DNA of 64,000 nucleotides, taken from the NCBI RefSeq assembly GCF_020536995.1, contig NC_068359.1, positions 88,787,829-88,851,828 on the forward strand, read 5' to 3'. The notes under the pieces are model-generated. The model was given only the letters and a program-made list of their open reading frames with translations, ran no database searches and was not told the origin of the DNA. Positions 36,421 through 48,769 of this stretch are shown here, piece by piece. Made by a program: the position numbers and the translations under genes. Within the stretch, counting starts at the first letter, position 1. Each line of letters starts with the position of its first letter. Source of the stretch: Dreissena polymorpha. Taxonomy: Eukaryota > Mollusca > Bivalvia > Myida > Dreissenidae.

Positions 36421-37989
36421 ACCTTCTTGTGACAATCTGTCACCTCTGTTGTTATCTGTTGCAGACCCCATGCGTACATAATGCATGGCTAAACCAAGTG
36501 CAGGTGATGAAAAGTGTTTTATATCCATGGTAAAGTAGAGATTAAATGATACATTTATCCATGTATCAATTTATTAAAATACCTTCAATTCTCGGGGCGT
36601 AATGCTCCGCACAAGAATGTTCTCGAAACGACAAACCATAAAACCCTGAACAGAAATATCCTTTTTTTGTAATTTGCATATTTTTGCACAGCTTTTTCAA
36701 TACGTGTATTATTATTTGAATCCTTTGATTATTTATCGAGTTTAACGCAGCCCAAGAAGTGGGACGGATTGCCAGACGCACGAAAGATTGTACTCACATT
36801 TACCATTCGTTGAGAACTTTCCATAAAACCTTCTTTGATATCGAAAAGTGCGTTGAACAAATGTTCTTTTCATATAATCTTTATTAAGAAAGAGGTTGTA
36901 TGTAAAAATGGTAACTTGATTTAAATACATGTACAAAATCAAAAGAATGCGTTTGGGCCATGTCCCGTGTACTTGAAAATCTGTGTCAATTGAGCATATA
37001 TGTTCACAACAAATAGTGTCAAAAAAGCAAATAAAGAATACAAGAAAATACATTTTAATCATTATAATCATGACATAATGGAAAATAACAACTGATATAA
37101 TACCTTAAAAAAATAAAACATTGATAAAGTTAAATAATTAATTATACACCTATTAAAACCCAAATACTTCATTTTATGAAAGTTACAACTCAAAACAAAC
37201 GCATTACTAACTACGTACTAGATTAAAAAAAACTGCTATCAATGAAGATATATTGTAAATATGAGCTAAACTATCCTAAAGAATTAACACCAAGTAAATA
37301 TTCTCTATTGTTTCGTTGTATGACCATAAATTAGTGTTACAACAACAAACACCACATGCACTGCATTCCATTTAACCCATGAATGTCACATATATAAGCT
37401 ATTACTTAACCTTCATGCAACAATACGTTCCTAATCCTTTATGATGACAGTCTTTAGTAAAAAAGTTAATTATGCAAATAAATGGCAAAATAAGATGACT
37501 TATTTCTTGTAATGTAAATCTACGATCATATTTGTTGAAAACAAAACCCCCAAAGAATTTGAGTGAGCAAACAATTTTCTCTCTGAATAACATCACATTA
37601 ATAATGACCCCAAAGTTATAATATTTCAAGTTAAATCAATACAAAATAAAAGATCTGTACACATTTTAAAATATGCACGGTGTGCCTATAATTTTAAATA
37701 AACAGTATTATTGAATCCGTCTTCAACTAAAAGTTATGTGTGGATGATTGGCTGGAGATCGACTTACCGAAATATTGTTTATAGTGTATACACTCTACTG
37801 TTTATATTGTTTTGTTTATGTTGAAATGTGTAATAATTAATCAAGCCAGAAGGAGATATTTATCATAATTAAAGCAAACAAATTCATCCTTTTAGCAAAT
37901 TCTTAAGAAAAAGACTTCACAAGTAAAGATAAAATACATAAAGCCTATCATGCAAATAGTCAGGGATGCAAATATTTCAGTACAAACAA
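36421..37989. other. Intergenic, no gene seen
   Basis: AT-rich. Minus-strand frames at 36742-37071 and 37402-37629 have no recognised domain or splice context. Confidence 0.4.
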
Positions 37990-38240
37990 ATTATTTGTTA
38001 TGTCCCTCTGTCTATACTGGGGGACATATTGTTTTTGCCCTGTCTATTTGTTGGTTTGCGTCAAACTTTAACATTGTCCATAACTTTTGCAATATTGAAG
38101 ATAGCAACTTGATATTTGGCATACATGTGTATCTTATGGAGCTGCACATTTTGAGTGGTGAAAGGTCAAGGTCATCCTTCCAGGTCAAAGGTCAAATATA
38201 TGGGGGGACCATAGTGTTTCACAAACACATCTTGTTTTTT
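37990..38240 (+). repeat. Single-unit copy of the 2.36-3.33 kb repeat family
   Basis: TATGTCCC..GGGGGACATATTG leader, CCATAACTTTTGCAATATTGAAGATAGCAACTTGATATTTGGCAT, GGAGCTGCACATTTTGAGTGGTG, GGTCAAGGTCATCCTTCCAGG, and the end GTGTTTCACAAACACATCTTGTTTTTT. Confidence 0.85.
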
Positions 38241-39084
38241 AAACATTTTACATAATAAAGTTTTTTTTATATAGCTGAGAATGATCAGAACAAAAAAGCA
38301 TTATGATCTTTATCGTTTATAAAATTAAATATTATATGTTATTTTAGCCCAGCTATATTTTGTTGTCAGATATTGAAAGGTAAGCAGTAAAAGTCGTTCG
38401 TGATCTTATTTTATGACTCTGAACTATATTGTCACAATATAAAGTGCATTTTATGTGACGATGATGAAAACGTAACATTGTGCATAGTTATCAAATGATT
38501 GAGTTTTAAAACCTTTTTACATATAATAGTTCAAATATAGAAGATTAATCGCTTATAATTAAATGTGTCCACGGTGATCGCATGCCACAGATGCAATATG
38601 ACTTCGGGCAGTACTGGTAGTTGGTAGATAGGTTGTTCAAATAAGGTTTATAACACTAACTAACAGATGTTGGTTAAACGCATGCAATAAAGCACACTAT
38701 GTACACGATATTATACTACATTACTTTATGACACGTGCTATATTTTCTAAGCAAAGGCAAACACAAAAATGGTATTATCATTATGTTTGGATGGGACCTG
38801 CATACACAAAATGTACTTTGCATATTACTGATAAAGTTGGGACTCCAACGGGATAAATTACTTTAAAGAAAATTTTAATCACATAATCTGCACGAAAGTT
38901 TACGAAATGTTAACTACGAAAATATAATTTATGAAGGTTGTTGCATGTGATACATGTAATGATTTGTCGACACTAACGTTGACCGGTGCAAGCTGTAAAA
39001 CGATTTCCAGCAATTATTGTTTTACATTTTTAGTTCACTATGAATTCACTGTTGGTGCCACACATGAAATTTCATAAGCGAAGT
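38241..39084. other. Intergenic, no gene seen
   Basis: No recognisable structure. Confidence 0.4.
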
Positions 39085-39660
39085 TGGAGGGGGGTCTTCC
39101 ACCGATGGAGATATAGGTGTGGTGGTCTCGGAGGGCCTTCTGTATTATCTTTGTAATGAAAATGTTATACAAGATAGGGAGAGCGTATATTATTAACGAA
39201 CGCCCTCTTATGTCCTGAAGAAATCATTCACCAATCTTTCCTTTGAAAAGAACTGCGCTGCGCTTTCCATAGACTTCTTGGATGACTTGAACTAGCCCTT
39301 CGTCACTGTTGAATCCTTAGGCCATCATGCCACATGTGATCAAAAACTTTTGTTAAATAGATGAAGTTGTTGAACATCTCACGTTGCTGTTGCCGAAGTT
39401 TCTCAATGATGATTATGCTGTTGAAGATTTATTCCACTTTGATCCGCCCGGCTCTGAATCCCGCCTGTTCTTCCGCGATCACTTTCCCGGCCAAACTTTT
39501 TAGTCGGTTGAGGATGATGCGTAGTACGACTTTGATAGGATAGATGATAATGCTGATGGGAAGGTACGTTTTTCTTTAGGTTGCCTCTCGGTAGGGTTAT
39601 TACCAGAAACTGGCTCAAATCCTTGGCAACTCCTTCTACCCCAAGTGAACTTCAAGAGCT
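39085..39660 (-). mobile_element. RTE-like LINE fragment, reverse transcriptase part
   Basis: Minus-strand frames read LPISIIIYPIKVVLRIILNR, IAEEQAGFRAGR (39480-39440), a region like FKKAFDRVWH (here TKVFDHMWH), then VQVIQEVYGKRSAVLF and LFNIFLEKIMQ..LRDHHTYISIGG-like text. It is decayed, with stops and frame changes. The phrase EEQAGFRAGR and the order of blocks match molluscan RTE-type elements. Confidence 0.75.
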
Positions 39661-39689
39661 CACTTACTGACTCTATGAAAGAGCAGGGG

Positions 39690-40060
39690 CATACTAAACC
39701 GAGGCCAGCACGGACAAGTTGAAGATAAGCCCTAACGGAACAACAACTGTGAATAAATCACCATGAACGGACGTAGTGATCAGCTTTAAGTACTTGCTAG
39801 CTACACTGTCCATGGATGGAACCAAATAGGTCATAATAAGAATTGCCATTGCGACCGCAGCGATGGTTGGACAGAGCATGTTGTAGACAAGCAGCTTCAT
39901 CAGCTCTCCCCAAATGTACAAGTCTCTCTTAGTTTCCAGCCTACTGCATGAGTATGTCATGGACATGACATCGGCACGTATTTGCGCAAAAGAACCTACC
40001 CTGGTGACCGTAAAACGAAGAAAGCTTGTTTGGTTTGGATCTAAAAAAAACACGATCAGA
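39690..40060 (+). mobile_element. RTE-like LINE fragment, C-terminal part, opposite strand
   Basis: Plus-strand reading gives FKYLLATLSMDGT, RIAIATAAM, TSSFIS, MYKSLLVSSLL and TVKRRKLVWFG, the usual order in the C-terminal part of RTE-like proteins. About 60 residues are missing between SSLLHEYV and KEPTLVTVKRRK. It lies head to head with the 39085-39660 fragment. Confidence 0.75.
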
Positions 40061-40655
40061 CCCGGACATTATGATAATAATGAGGATACTGATGCGGATG
40101 ATTATGAAGATGATGATATGATGACGATGATGGTGTGATGGCATTTCTAGTAAAGCTGCTCCCGCAAACGCTTCAAACGTGATTTCCAATGTGTGTCATT
40201 TTTAACCCAAGTTACACATTAGAAATAACAAAAGTATACGTAATGTTAACCATATACTCGGAGATAAAACAGTCGTATGGAAAGGCTAAATAGAATTATG
40301 TGGTCTCGAAAGACATAATTTAATCGTCACACCATCCGTTCGTGGGTGGGTGGATGGATTATATATTCTATAGGCATGTTCATGAGTATTTGGCTTCGTT
40401 ATCCACCAAGCTTTTGCTGCTATCCAGTTATTGGCTAATGACTAATATGATATTTACATGACTTGTTCAGTTTCAGAATATGTCGATTTGTAATTAATTT
40501 TAATTAATTCAATTAATTGGAATACAATTTCTAATAAAAAAACCTGTTCAACATATATCTTTGTTAATGTAGGATCATCAGTCCAAATCTTCAAAATAAA
40601 CAAAAACCTGGAGCCTTTTTTCTCAATAATAAAAAAAGTGTGTCTGTTTCCTCTC
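40061..40655. other. Intergenic
   Basis: A GAT-rich stretch (40072-40135) and otherwise unassigned AT-rich DNA. Confidence 0.35.
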
Positions 40656-40659
40656 AAGC

Positions 40660-40880
40660 GTGTTAATCACGCGTTTTATGTGCAAGGCCTGAATGGTCAG
40701 ATGATAGCGCTTTAGATTTGGCTTTCAAAAGTCCTGGGTTTGAATCAGTTCGAATATGTATTTTGTCTGTAATACTTTTAACCTCTTGGAATAGTACTTC
40801 AACCACAACACCTACTTGAAAACGAGGTCGAGTGAATGGCCCAATCAATTCACAAAGAGGGTCTGTCAATTATAGGACTT
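40660..40880 (+). mobile_element. Probable tRNA-derived SINE
   Basis: TGGTCAGATGATAGCGCTTT (A-box-like, from 40694) and GGGTTTGAATC (B-box-like, 40737-40747) are spaced as in a tRNA. A non-tRNA body (CTCTTGGAATAGTACTTCAACC..) follows. Confidence 0.5.
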
Positions 40881-41697
40881 ATTAAACACTAACAAATTGT
40901 AATGCGTTGGTCTTCTAGAATGATAAACGAATTACGTCAATGGTTGTTTTCATATGAACATTTATCTGCAGATACCAGCATACATGGAAAAAACGACAGT
41001 TACAATTAGCACGTAATGGGTTATGTTGAACACTTTTACAGTTCCCATTAATAACTATTTTTAAAGAAACACAGACTAGAAATTTTGAAACTTTACAATC
41101 AAAATTCAAATACTTTTCTAAAAAAACAGTATACATTACAGAAATATATTGATATGTTTGCCCGGAACTAAACGGACAAAGTTCAACCCAGGTTAATAAG
41201 TTCAATGCTTGGTTGCTGGCACATGCATAAACTCAATCCTTTCAGTCTCTTTCAGCGGCAGCAGGTACAGATGCCGCCGTGGGTTTCTATATATAGAGTG
41301 TCAAAATTGTGGGTAATAGGAATTAGCCACACACGATCATTTCGCAAACTTAGGTAAGTTTTGTGTGCAGCTTTTGTGAACCATACAAGAAATAAGCATG
41401 CTGATACATGGCTTATTTACTCTGTTGTTACTTAAATATTTTTTAAGCAAACCACAATAATTCAATGGGAATATCACACACCAATTGAATCGCATTTCCC
41501 ATTTAAAATAAACAACCACATAGTGCATAAACTTTAAGTGTAAATAGAGTCATTTTTATTGGTTGCATTCATATTTTTAATGTCCGGTTTCAAAATATTA
41601 ATTAAACTGGTATTTTGTCCAATGTACACAATAATTGTGTGTTTGTTTAAATATTTTGAATGTTTATGTTTTAAGGAGAAGACATAATTATTCCAAA
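40881..41697. other. Upstream region of the first cysteine-rich peptide gene
   Basis: AT-rich; no TATA box or 5' UTR exon assigned. Confidence 0.3.
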
Positions 41698-43048
41698 ATG
41701 AAATCAATTATCGTCGGTATCCTGCTATTGCCTGTCGTCCTGTTGGCCAAATCGGAAAAGAGTGAGTTTCACAGTATATTTTTTTTTACAAATTATGGAC
41801 ATTATTTAATGGTTAACACTTTTGAAATACAGGTTATAGCATTTTAATGTGTTGGTACAATAAGACGACGGCTGCAACTGTTTATTATCTGCCGACGGCA
41901 TGATAGAATACCTACTCATGCTTTGTGCATCACCGCCTTTGAGGGAGCCGCGTATTTAGACAAATGACATGTAGACAGACTTGCATTCACCAAATAATTT
42001 TTTTTTTTAAGTTTATATCTTCGTTTGTAATCGATAAGTGTTTAAAAATTATATACACACAATTATATATTAAATATTTAACTTGCATAATACGAGTCAT
42101 AGATCAAAATTGTATAAAGGCACTTTAGGTCCGAATGAAAGGAACAATATTTTAAAGATATTAACAGCAGGTGTTTCGAATATCTGAAACGTTTTAATTT
42201 ACTTAGTATGCTTTGTTGAAACGGTATGATACCAATCTTTGTTAACATAATAACAACCGAAATCTAATTAACATCTTATACTTTTGTACATAAAAATGTT
42301 TTCAAATAAAAGAGTCTTCACAATTATACCATTTTAAAAGGCAATTATTGTGTTGCCAATTTAAACCTCGCATTGATTCAGTTCAAGAAGATTTCGAAAC
42401 GTTCATTGTAGCCAAATTTTATTCCTTAAAACAGATAAACGATCTCGTGAATAAATCAATATGAAAATCATGTAAATATATGTATATATATCTTGCAAAT
42501 CATATATTAAAGCAAAGCCAAGGTAGTTAAATTTAAGTCTCTGTATTGCAAGTTTGATTGTTTTAATTCGAATCAAGACAGGAGCAATCAACATCATGTG
42601 TTTTGTTTGTTTAATGACTAAATGTTCTTTGTCACTGTGGTTGTCAAAAAGCGGCTGTATCGTGGCTACATCTCTTGAGATGACTATTTTTTTGCAATAC
42701 GGGTAACACAGTTTAAGTATAACTATCATCTGAGTATTGTCCTATTAATTGACCATAGCCATACAAGGAAACACTGGTTCAAAGAATATTGTCAGTATGA
42801 TACTTTTTCAAGCCGTACCAACATTGTTTGAAACAACACTATAAGTATGATACTTTTTAAACATAAGTGTTTACAGTTCAAAAGCATTTTACATTTATCA
42901 TATTAACCTGATTTCAGCTTGCGAGTACAAATGCATCAAGTTCATAGCCCGCGACAGCTATATTGATGACGACAGTTGTTACATATGCGATTGTGGGGAA
43001 AACGGCATGAAGGCGTGCATCATGAAGTTATGTCCTGATTATTCTTGA
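41698..43048 (+). CDS. Small secreted cysteine-rich peptide 1, two exons
   Basis: Exon 41698-41761 (donor AAAAGA/GTGAGT) and exon 42918-43048 (acceptor TGATTTCAG/CTTGC) join in phase 1 to give 64 residues. Residues 1-17 form a signal peptide (KSIIVGILLLPVVLLA), with exon 1 ending at the likely cleavage zone. The mature part has seven Cys at 23, 27, 42, 45, 47, 55 and 60. The core SCYICDCGENGMKACIMKLC follows Cx2CxCx7Cx4C, as in VWC-like or pacifastin-like small folds. An odd number of cysteines could mean one free thiol or a covalent dimer. The second peptide gene at 57199-59481 has the same exon structure and core, so they are probably paralogues. Secreted role (defence, shell/byssus matrix or protease inhibition) is unknown. 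Confidence 0.75.
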
Positions 43049-44959
43049 GGAATAACATCTTCTGACGAGACAAGTACCTTAACATTATGTTATACCAAAG
43101 CTTATACGCTTTTCCTAATCGGTTGTAGTACTTAGCTAACTACATTACTAAAAAAGATCGCTGTTTGGATCAAGATTAGATACATAACATTTAAGACTGT
43201 ACTCATGGATATGTATTATATCATAATACATTCAAAATATTGCTGTACATTGTGTTTTTATGGTCTTGGTTGAACGTTTGGATCCACCGTTTTATCATCT
43301 CGAATAATCTTCAAACACCTGCTACCAAACTGTCGCTTTATTAAAAATTTAACAACCACTGTATAGCATAATCTGCATCTTCTAGAACCCCCCCCATAAA
43401 CGTATGTACATGTTTATGTTGGTTGGTGCAATCAGGTGAAATGAATACAGATAAAGATTTGTTGAAATTGACTAAATGTATTCCCAAGTTCTGACAAGTT
43501 CTATAAAATAACATTAACTGAAAACAAATCGACCGGTAAAGGTAAATATCGACAGACCAAATAAAAGGAATCCGTTATCAGTTATGACAAACACCTTACC
43601 TCACTATCTAATGTCTGTAATGCTATAAACAATCTCGTTTCGCTTGAAAGCGTTATTTTATGGGTTTTAGTATTACTTGAATGATTTCAACTGGTTTCAC
43701 TGCATAGGAACGGTCAAAACCAAGTTCTGGGGATTAAATACTTTTGAGGGCTAGCCAAACCTTATTCATTTCCTTAAGTAAATCGCAAACATGGTACAGC
43801 TTTGCAAAATATGGTTTATCGATAGTGAATCAATAGTAAATATTTGACTATCAAGTTACCGATGCATTCACAGAAAATTTCAAACTAGGAGTAAGAAAGC
43901 AGTAAAATATAATTTTCCAGGACACGAATATGACATCTCTAAAGTTGTGAACACAATATATACATATTTATGTATACTATACATACATAAACCCATACAT
44001 TCACTAGTGTCTTGTCTAGAATTAAAATACGGATATAAATTAAATCTTTGCTCCCTCTTTTATTTCCGGAAATAAATTTATTTAGTTCTTTTTACACCTT
44101 GGTAAACCATTACTCAGTGATAAACAATAGACTAACTATTAGTTATCAGTTTCATGTATCTCATACTATAATTACTAAATATAGCCCCTTAGATTTAGAA
44201 TAGTGCAATGAATTGAAGTAAAGGCATGCACGCAAATTTTCTGTTTGTGCTTTACTGCTTAAAAAATAAATCTCATGTTGTTGGTAAGTATGTGTCACAC
44301 CTATTTAACGGTTCATTTGTCAATTACTGTCAATTTGCCACATTACACTATTTACTAATAAGATGTACACAGTACTGAACCCCTTTCATGGAAGTTTGTT
44401 TACCTCTGTTAAATGACGGAATGGGTAATCAATTTAATTAAAAGAAACATCGAAGAAACATGTGATTTTCAACCTAAAGCACTTTGATATCGTTTTTTTT
44501 CTGAATACTGTTTAAGCAGCAAAAAAGTGAGCCTTAGCAAATTTTGAGTAGTACAGACTTACAAATATGAATATAACGATATGACAGCAAGGTGTTGTGA
44601 ACCCACGTTACCTGAAAAGAGAAGATTAAATAAGCTCGTTAAGATCGACATTGACGTCCACACAATCTCCTGTAAAGTGACACAAATAGAAGCAAAATTT
44701 TTTACACTTGAAACGAAGATTACCTATACAGAAAAGAAATAAACTTAACTTGAAGAAAGCCGATCATTTGATAGTAAAGTATATGATGATGTCCGCGTAA
44801 ACTATGGCTTGAACTACTACTCCTATGGAACTCGCAAATAAACGTGATGATTATAAAATATTCTGGCTCAAAAAATGATTTTAAATGTAAAGCTCATAAA
44901 GTAACGATACGTGAATACCACTGACCTACAAGGCGTCAGTGTTAGCTTAGAGAAGTATC
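43049..44959. other. Intergenic, no gene seen
   Basis: AT-rich; no recognisable frame or repeat. Confidence 0.4.
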
Positions 44960-45560
44960 AATTCATTTTTGGTTCATGTGGGCACTCAAGTGTTGCTGTC
45001 ATGTTCCGGAGGTACGCGTTGGTCTTTTGCTCCATGTTGGAGATGAGGAACAGTCTTCTGAGACACTAGTTTGCAAAGGACTTAATCATGCGTTCTGTAT
45101 CCGTCTGAAGCGTCAAGGTCTCGCAGCCGAAAATTGGGTCTGAGACTTCATGGGACTTGTAAAGCCTATTTATTGGAAAGCATGAAACTGATAGTGCTGA
45201 TTGTCGACAAACTGCTCGGTCTGACAATCAATAAGGTTGCCATAAAATTCCTATTCGGATCTCAGTGGTACTGGTGCGATAATTGGACAGGGTTACTCCC
45301 AAGTACTTGAAGCTGTTTACCGCTTCCATCTTGTCGCCCTTTTTGGTGATTTCTGCTCTTGCGTAGTTCGTGCCGTTCGCCATGGTCTTCGACTTCTACC
45401 TGATGGCTTACAGTAAGTATGCTCCTTTTTTCTCAACGGCTCTGTTTGTAAAGTCTTGGAGTTCACTTCTGGTGTTCTTGAATGATTCGCAACAGCCCTT
45501 TATCGATGTTGAAACATTAGTTTCTCAATGGTTACTCTCCAGTTGATGATCTTTTACTCC
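44960..45560 (-). mobile_element. RTE-like LINE fragment, C-terminal part
   Basis: Minus-strand reading gives LQDFTNRAVEKKGAY, KSKTMANGTNYARAEITKKG, KMEAVNSFKYLGVTLS, then a CETLTLQTDTERMIKSFA-like region and a LFLISNMEQKTNAY-like region. These are the usual blocks after the RT core of RTE-type proteins. Several stops and frame changes are present. Confidence 0.75.
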
Positions 45561-46139
45561 GCTCAGCTCTTAAACGTTATGTGTAACATTTTACAGATGC
45601 ATATTTCATGTAGTCTACCATGTGACTGACATATTTGATTTTACTTCTTATCGCCATATGGAAACATTTTCCTTTGCTTTGTATATATATATATACCACA
45701 TTTATATCGCGCCCTTTTCATACTCGCGGGTGCGTTCAAAGTCGCTTTCCATGTTTTGCCCTGATCACTGGGTCACAAGTCGTCCGTTAACATAATTTCG
45801 AGTAATGAGCAAACACAATACAACACAATACAAACACAATACACACCACTTGCAATTGTAAAGATAATATCATAGGTTAACTGTTTTATTTTATATATCC
45901 TTGAATATTATCATATAATTAACGTTACCCTACAGTAGTATTTAATTACGCACGAAATGGTAAAACAATCAAACTGAGTAAACAACCATCTGCGGCTTTA
46001 GGCTTGATTATTTACAAAATCATATTGTGTTTATTTAATATTGTAAACGTAATTCGTCCTGATCCATTGCATGCGTTAAAATGCAAGCACATTAGTAAAT
46101 AACACTTTTGAACTATATTATTCCCTTTTTCTTCAGTGG
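45561..46139. other. Intergenic with short microsatellites
   Basis: A short TA run at about 45683-45697 and ACACAATAC repeats at 45812-45850. No gene. Confidence 0.5.
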
Positions 46140-46295
46140 GACTATATGTAGTGGATATGGTGTCCGCCTAGCGATCGGGAGATCACGGACTCGATCCACA
46201 CTGTGGGAGCGTTTTTACAATGTCCCGTATAGACATCAAGTACTGGTTCTAGTCACAGGAAACGGACTTGAAAGCGTTTCAAATAAACCTTAGGC
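46140..46295 (+). mobile_element. tRNA-derived SINE
   Basis: The tRNA-like head TGGTGTCCGCCTAGCGATCG (from 46159) and B-box GGACTCGATCC (46187-46197) are followed by GTGGGAGCGTTTTTACAAT, CAAGTACTGGTTCTAGTCACAGGAAACGGACT and AAGCGTTTCAAATAAACCT. This layout is familiar from bivalve SINEs. Confidence 0.75.
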
Positions 46296-46713
46296 TTTCT
46301 ATGCAATCCAGCTTAAATAAATAGGTTAAAACTAAATCTTACAAAACAATGATTAGCCTTACTTTTGTCTGAATACATCTTTTTAACAATCCAATATAAT
46401 TTATAAATAGTTATACTTATGATCCATATTTTATTTATTTAATATAATTATCCGAGATATACCATACCTACGCGGATACCATTTTGATGTTCCACCTATG
46501 TTTAACTATATTGCGATGTTTCTGAATTTCGTAAAAAGCTTACAATATTTAATATACACTGTACGTAAATATGTTATGTTTTGTAAATAATTATCGTCAT
46601 TCAGACACTAACTTGTATCATTAAGCAATACTTATCTATTAAACTTTTCAAGTGTTTGCAAGTGTACTAGTTCCTTGTTAAGCTGTTAATTATAGGTTAT
46701 TATAATCTGTCAT

Positions 46714-46855
46714 ATAGGTCAGAATAAGAATTGCCATTGCGAACGCAGCGATGGTTAGACAGAGCAGGTTGTAGACAAGCAGTTCAATCAGCTCTCCCAC
46801 AATGTACATAATCTGCAAGTCTCTCTTTGTTTCCAGCCTACTGTACGAGTATGTC
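46714..46855 (+). mobile_element. RTE-like LINE fragment (plus strand)
   Basis: Reads RIRIAIANAAM, TSSSISSPTM and CKSLFVSSLLYEYV, the same segment as 39820-39960. Confidence 0.7.
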
Positions 46856-47745
46856 AAGTACTTGAATCTGGTTACCGCTTTCAGCATGTCGCCTTTTTTG
46901 ATGATTTCTGCTCTTGCGTATAAGGGTGTCACGTTTAAACATTTAAACGGTCGCGTTTCGTGTTTTGCTGAAAAACGTTTACTAAAACAGTAAACGTTTA
47001 AACGACAGTCAATATCAATATAATAAATATTGGGTAGCCGACTAGCCGTACGAAGTATATCGATGATGAACTGCGAAATCCGGGTACCTGCGGTAAATCT
47101 GGGCTACCGAACTCGGCATTAATGTTTTTCTGATTGGTAAGCGGATGGCACAGCCATGAACTAAACTAACGGAAAATCTTCCATACTTTCCGAAAATCTT
47201 ACAACTTGGAAACGAAACAGTGCATATGCCGCCATCTTGAAATATTTTAATGGATTGATTAGCAATGTAAAAAACACAGCGGTAGCATGTTGAAAAGCAA
47301 TATTTTAACCAAATTATATATTGATTACGTTTTTGCTAGTTATTTTCTGCGGTCAACCGATATGCACATTTTATTCCATGTGCAAAATACGTGTCGTTTT
47401 CTGAAACAGTATTTTTCATCGATATTACATTGATTTCGACGTTCTTTAAGTTATTTTTTATAAAATGACGAATACACATGCGGTGATACGGATGATCTGT
47501 TTTATACTATTTTATGGTTTTAATATGACGTCATCGCGCGAATGGGATATGCACTGAATATTACTTCCGGAAATAACTATTTTCAGTTTGAAAATGCGAT
47601 GGTACTGATGCTTTTTGAACGGACATAGGGTAACCGTTTATTTCATTTCGTTTAAACGTTTAGAAAAAAATGTAAACGTGACACCCTTACTTGCGTAGTT
47701 CCTGCCGTTTGCCTTGGTATTCGACTTATATTATCAACATGTCAC
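46856..47745 (-). mobile_element. RTE-like LINE fragment (minus strand), split by a hAT-like insertion
   Basis: 46856-46920 and 47690-47745 together correspond to the KSKT..NG..YARAEI..KKGD..AV..FKYL segment also present at 45275-45400. The join with the plus-strand fragment just before 46856 is an inversion breakpoint within one element family. Confidence 0.7.
46913..47697. mobile_element. 769 bp hAT-like non-autonomous element with perfect 8 bp target duplication
   Basis: The element 46921-47689 begins TAAGGGTGTCACGTTTA and ends with its exact reverse complement (17 bp). CTTGCGTA occurs immediately before (46913-46920) and after (47690-47697). The 8 bp duplication and the GGGTGTCA-type end fit the hAT superfamily. 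No transposase frame inside. Subterminal AAACGTTTAAAC palindromes lie at both ends. Confidence 0.92.
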
Positions 47746-47854
47746 TCGCATATGCGATTCCATTCGTTTATTTGTAATATGCCATTACTATTTATTGATG
47801 CGTGTTCAGCTTGTATTATGGGCCGAAGGACTGGAATTAAAAATGAAGCCGTTG

Positions 47855-47990
47855 TCATAGTTCCTGATGTGTATGCGTGTGCTTATGAGGGTCAGCTGTG
47901 TAATGCTAAAGTGTTCATAAATGCGTTTGAACAAATGATTCAGTCATGTTTAGTCATCGTATCAGTTGACAGAGCTGGTTGTTTATTTTA
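47855..47990 (+). pseudogene. Possible decayed exon of a VWC-like cysteine-rich peptide
   Basis: The frame reads ACAYEGQLCNAKVF..FEQMIQSC..DRAGCLF. This resembles the start CKYEGHY..AVF and the later Cys/Asp-Gly pattern of the peptide gene at 57199. No clean acceptor, signal-peptide exon or full cysteine set is present. Low confidence. Confidence 0.3.
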
Positions 47991-48544
47991 AAGTGATAAC
48001 ATAAACAAAGTACATGAATGAAGTGCTTTCGCAATACGCCTTATGTTTGGCCATGTAACTAATATTCCTTTATATTCAAATAATAATAATAAATAAAAAA
48101 TAAATTAAATAATAAAACAGACTCAATATGTGAGCTCTTCTTAAAGAACCAGACGTTAACTAAAACCACAAGCTGAAAATCTGTTGTATTAGAAAAAGAG
48201 AATACATTGTGTTTTGCCATTTTGTGTTTTTATGATTTGTACAATTCCGCGCTAAATATCATTTTAACTAAGTTATTAATGTGATTTGAATGTCAAAAAG
48301 TTAAAGTTTACTGATCAAAGTCTAGCAAATTCTCTAACGCTGGTACAGTCAATTACGCAGGAACCTGTCGTCGGGGGCTGAACTCAGTAGACCATTGGAC
48401 AGACTGACGGTGTGCCGTACGCTGTTAAGTCCCAGCCATGACGATGTGGGTTTCTAATGGAGCTCGTAATTCTCGACAACACTGGGATATAACAAAAATC
48501 TGGCAAGCATCGTGTTACAATGAAAAATTTAGTGGGAGGGTGGG

Positions 48545-48720
48545 TGGTAAATGTAACCTTGTAAACCAAAGCGCGACCTACCCTTTGATGCGACGAGCTA
48601 GTAAAAGACCGACAATTTGCACGGGCAGTGGCTTTGTACTTAGTGGACGAGTCTATGTGTTACAGTAGGATGTCCATGTGTTTATTCTTCAGCGAATAAA
48701 CATTATTATTCAACGACAAA
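48545..48720 (+). repeat. Long direct repeat, copy 1
   Basis: About 120 bp (CTTGTAAACCA..GCGCGACCTACC, ACGAGCTAGTAAAAGACCGACAATTTGCACGGGCAGTGG, TTTGTACTTAGTGGA..AGTCTATGTGTTA) recurs at 52570-52690. A following AATAAACATTATTATT block matches near 52785-52800. Similarity is roughly 90 percent by eye. Confidence 0.85.
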
Positions 48721-48769
48721 CGCCAAACAGTTTAACTACGCAATTTATTATCATAATGGTTTGTCATAA

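Noticed and set aside
36742-37071. 109-residue minus-strand frame as a gene
   Set aside because: No homology recognised, no splice-site support, and composition like the surrounding AT-rich DNA.
40072-40138. Acidic Asp-rich frame end
   Set aside because: Product of a GAT-rich simple repeat downstream of the LINE fragment.
46140-46210. Functional tRNA gene
   Set aside because: The tRNA-like head does not fold into a full cloverleaf by eye and continues into a SINE body.
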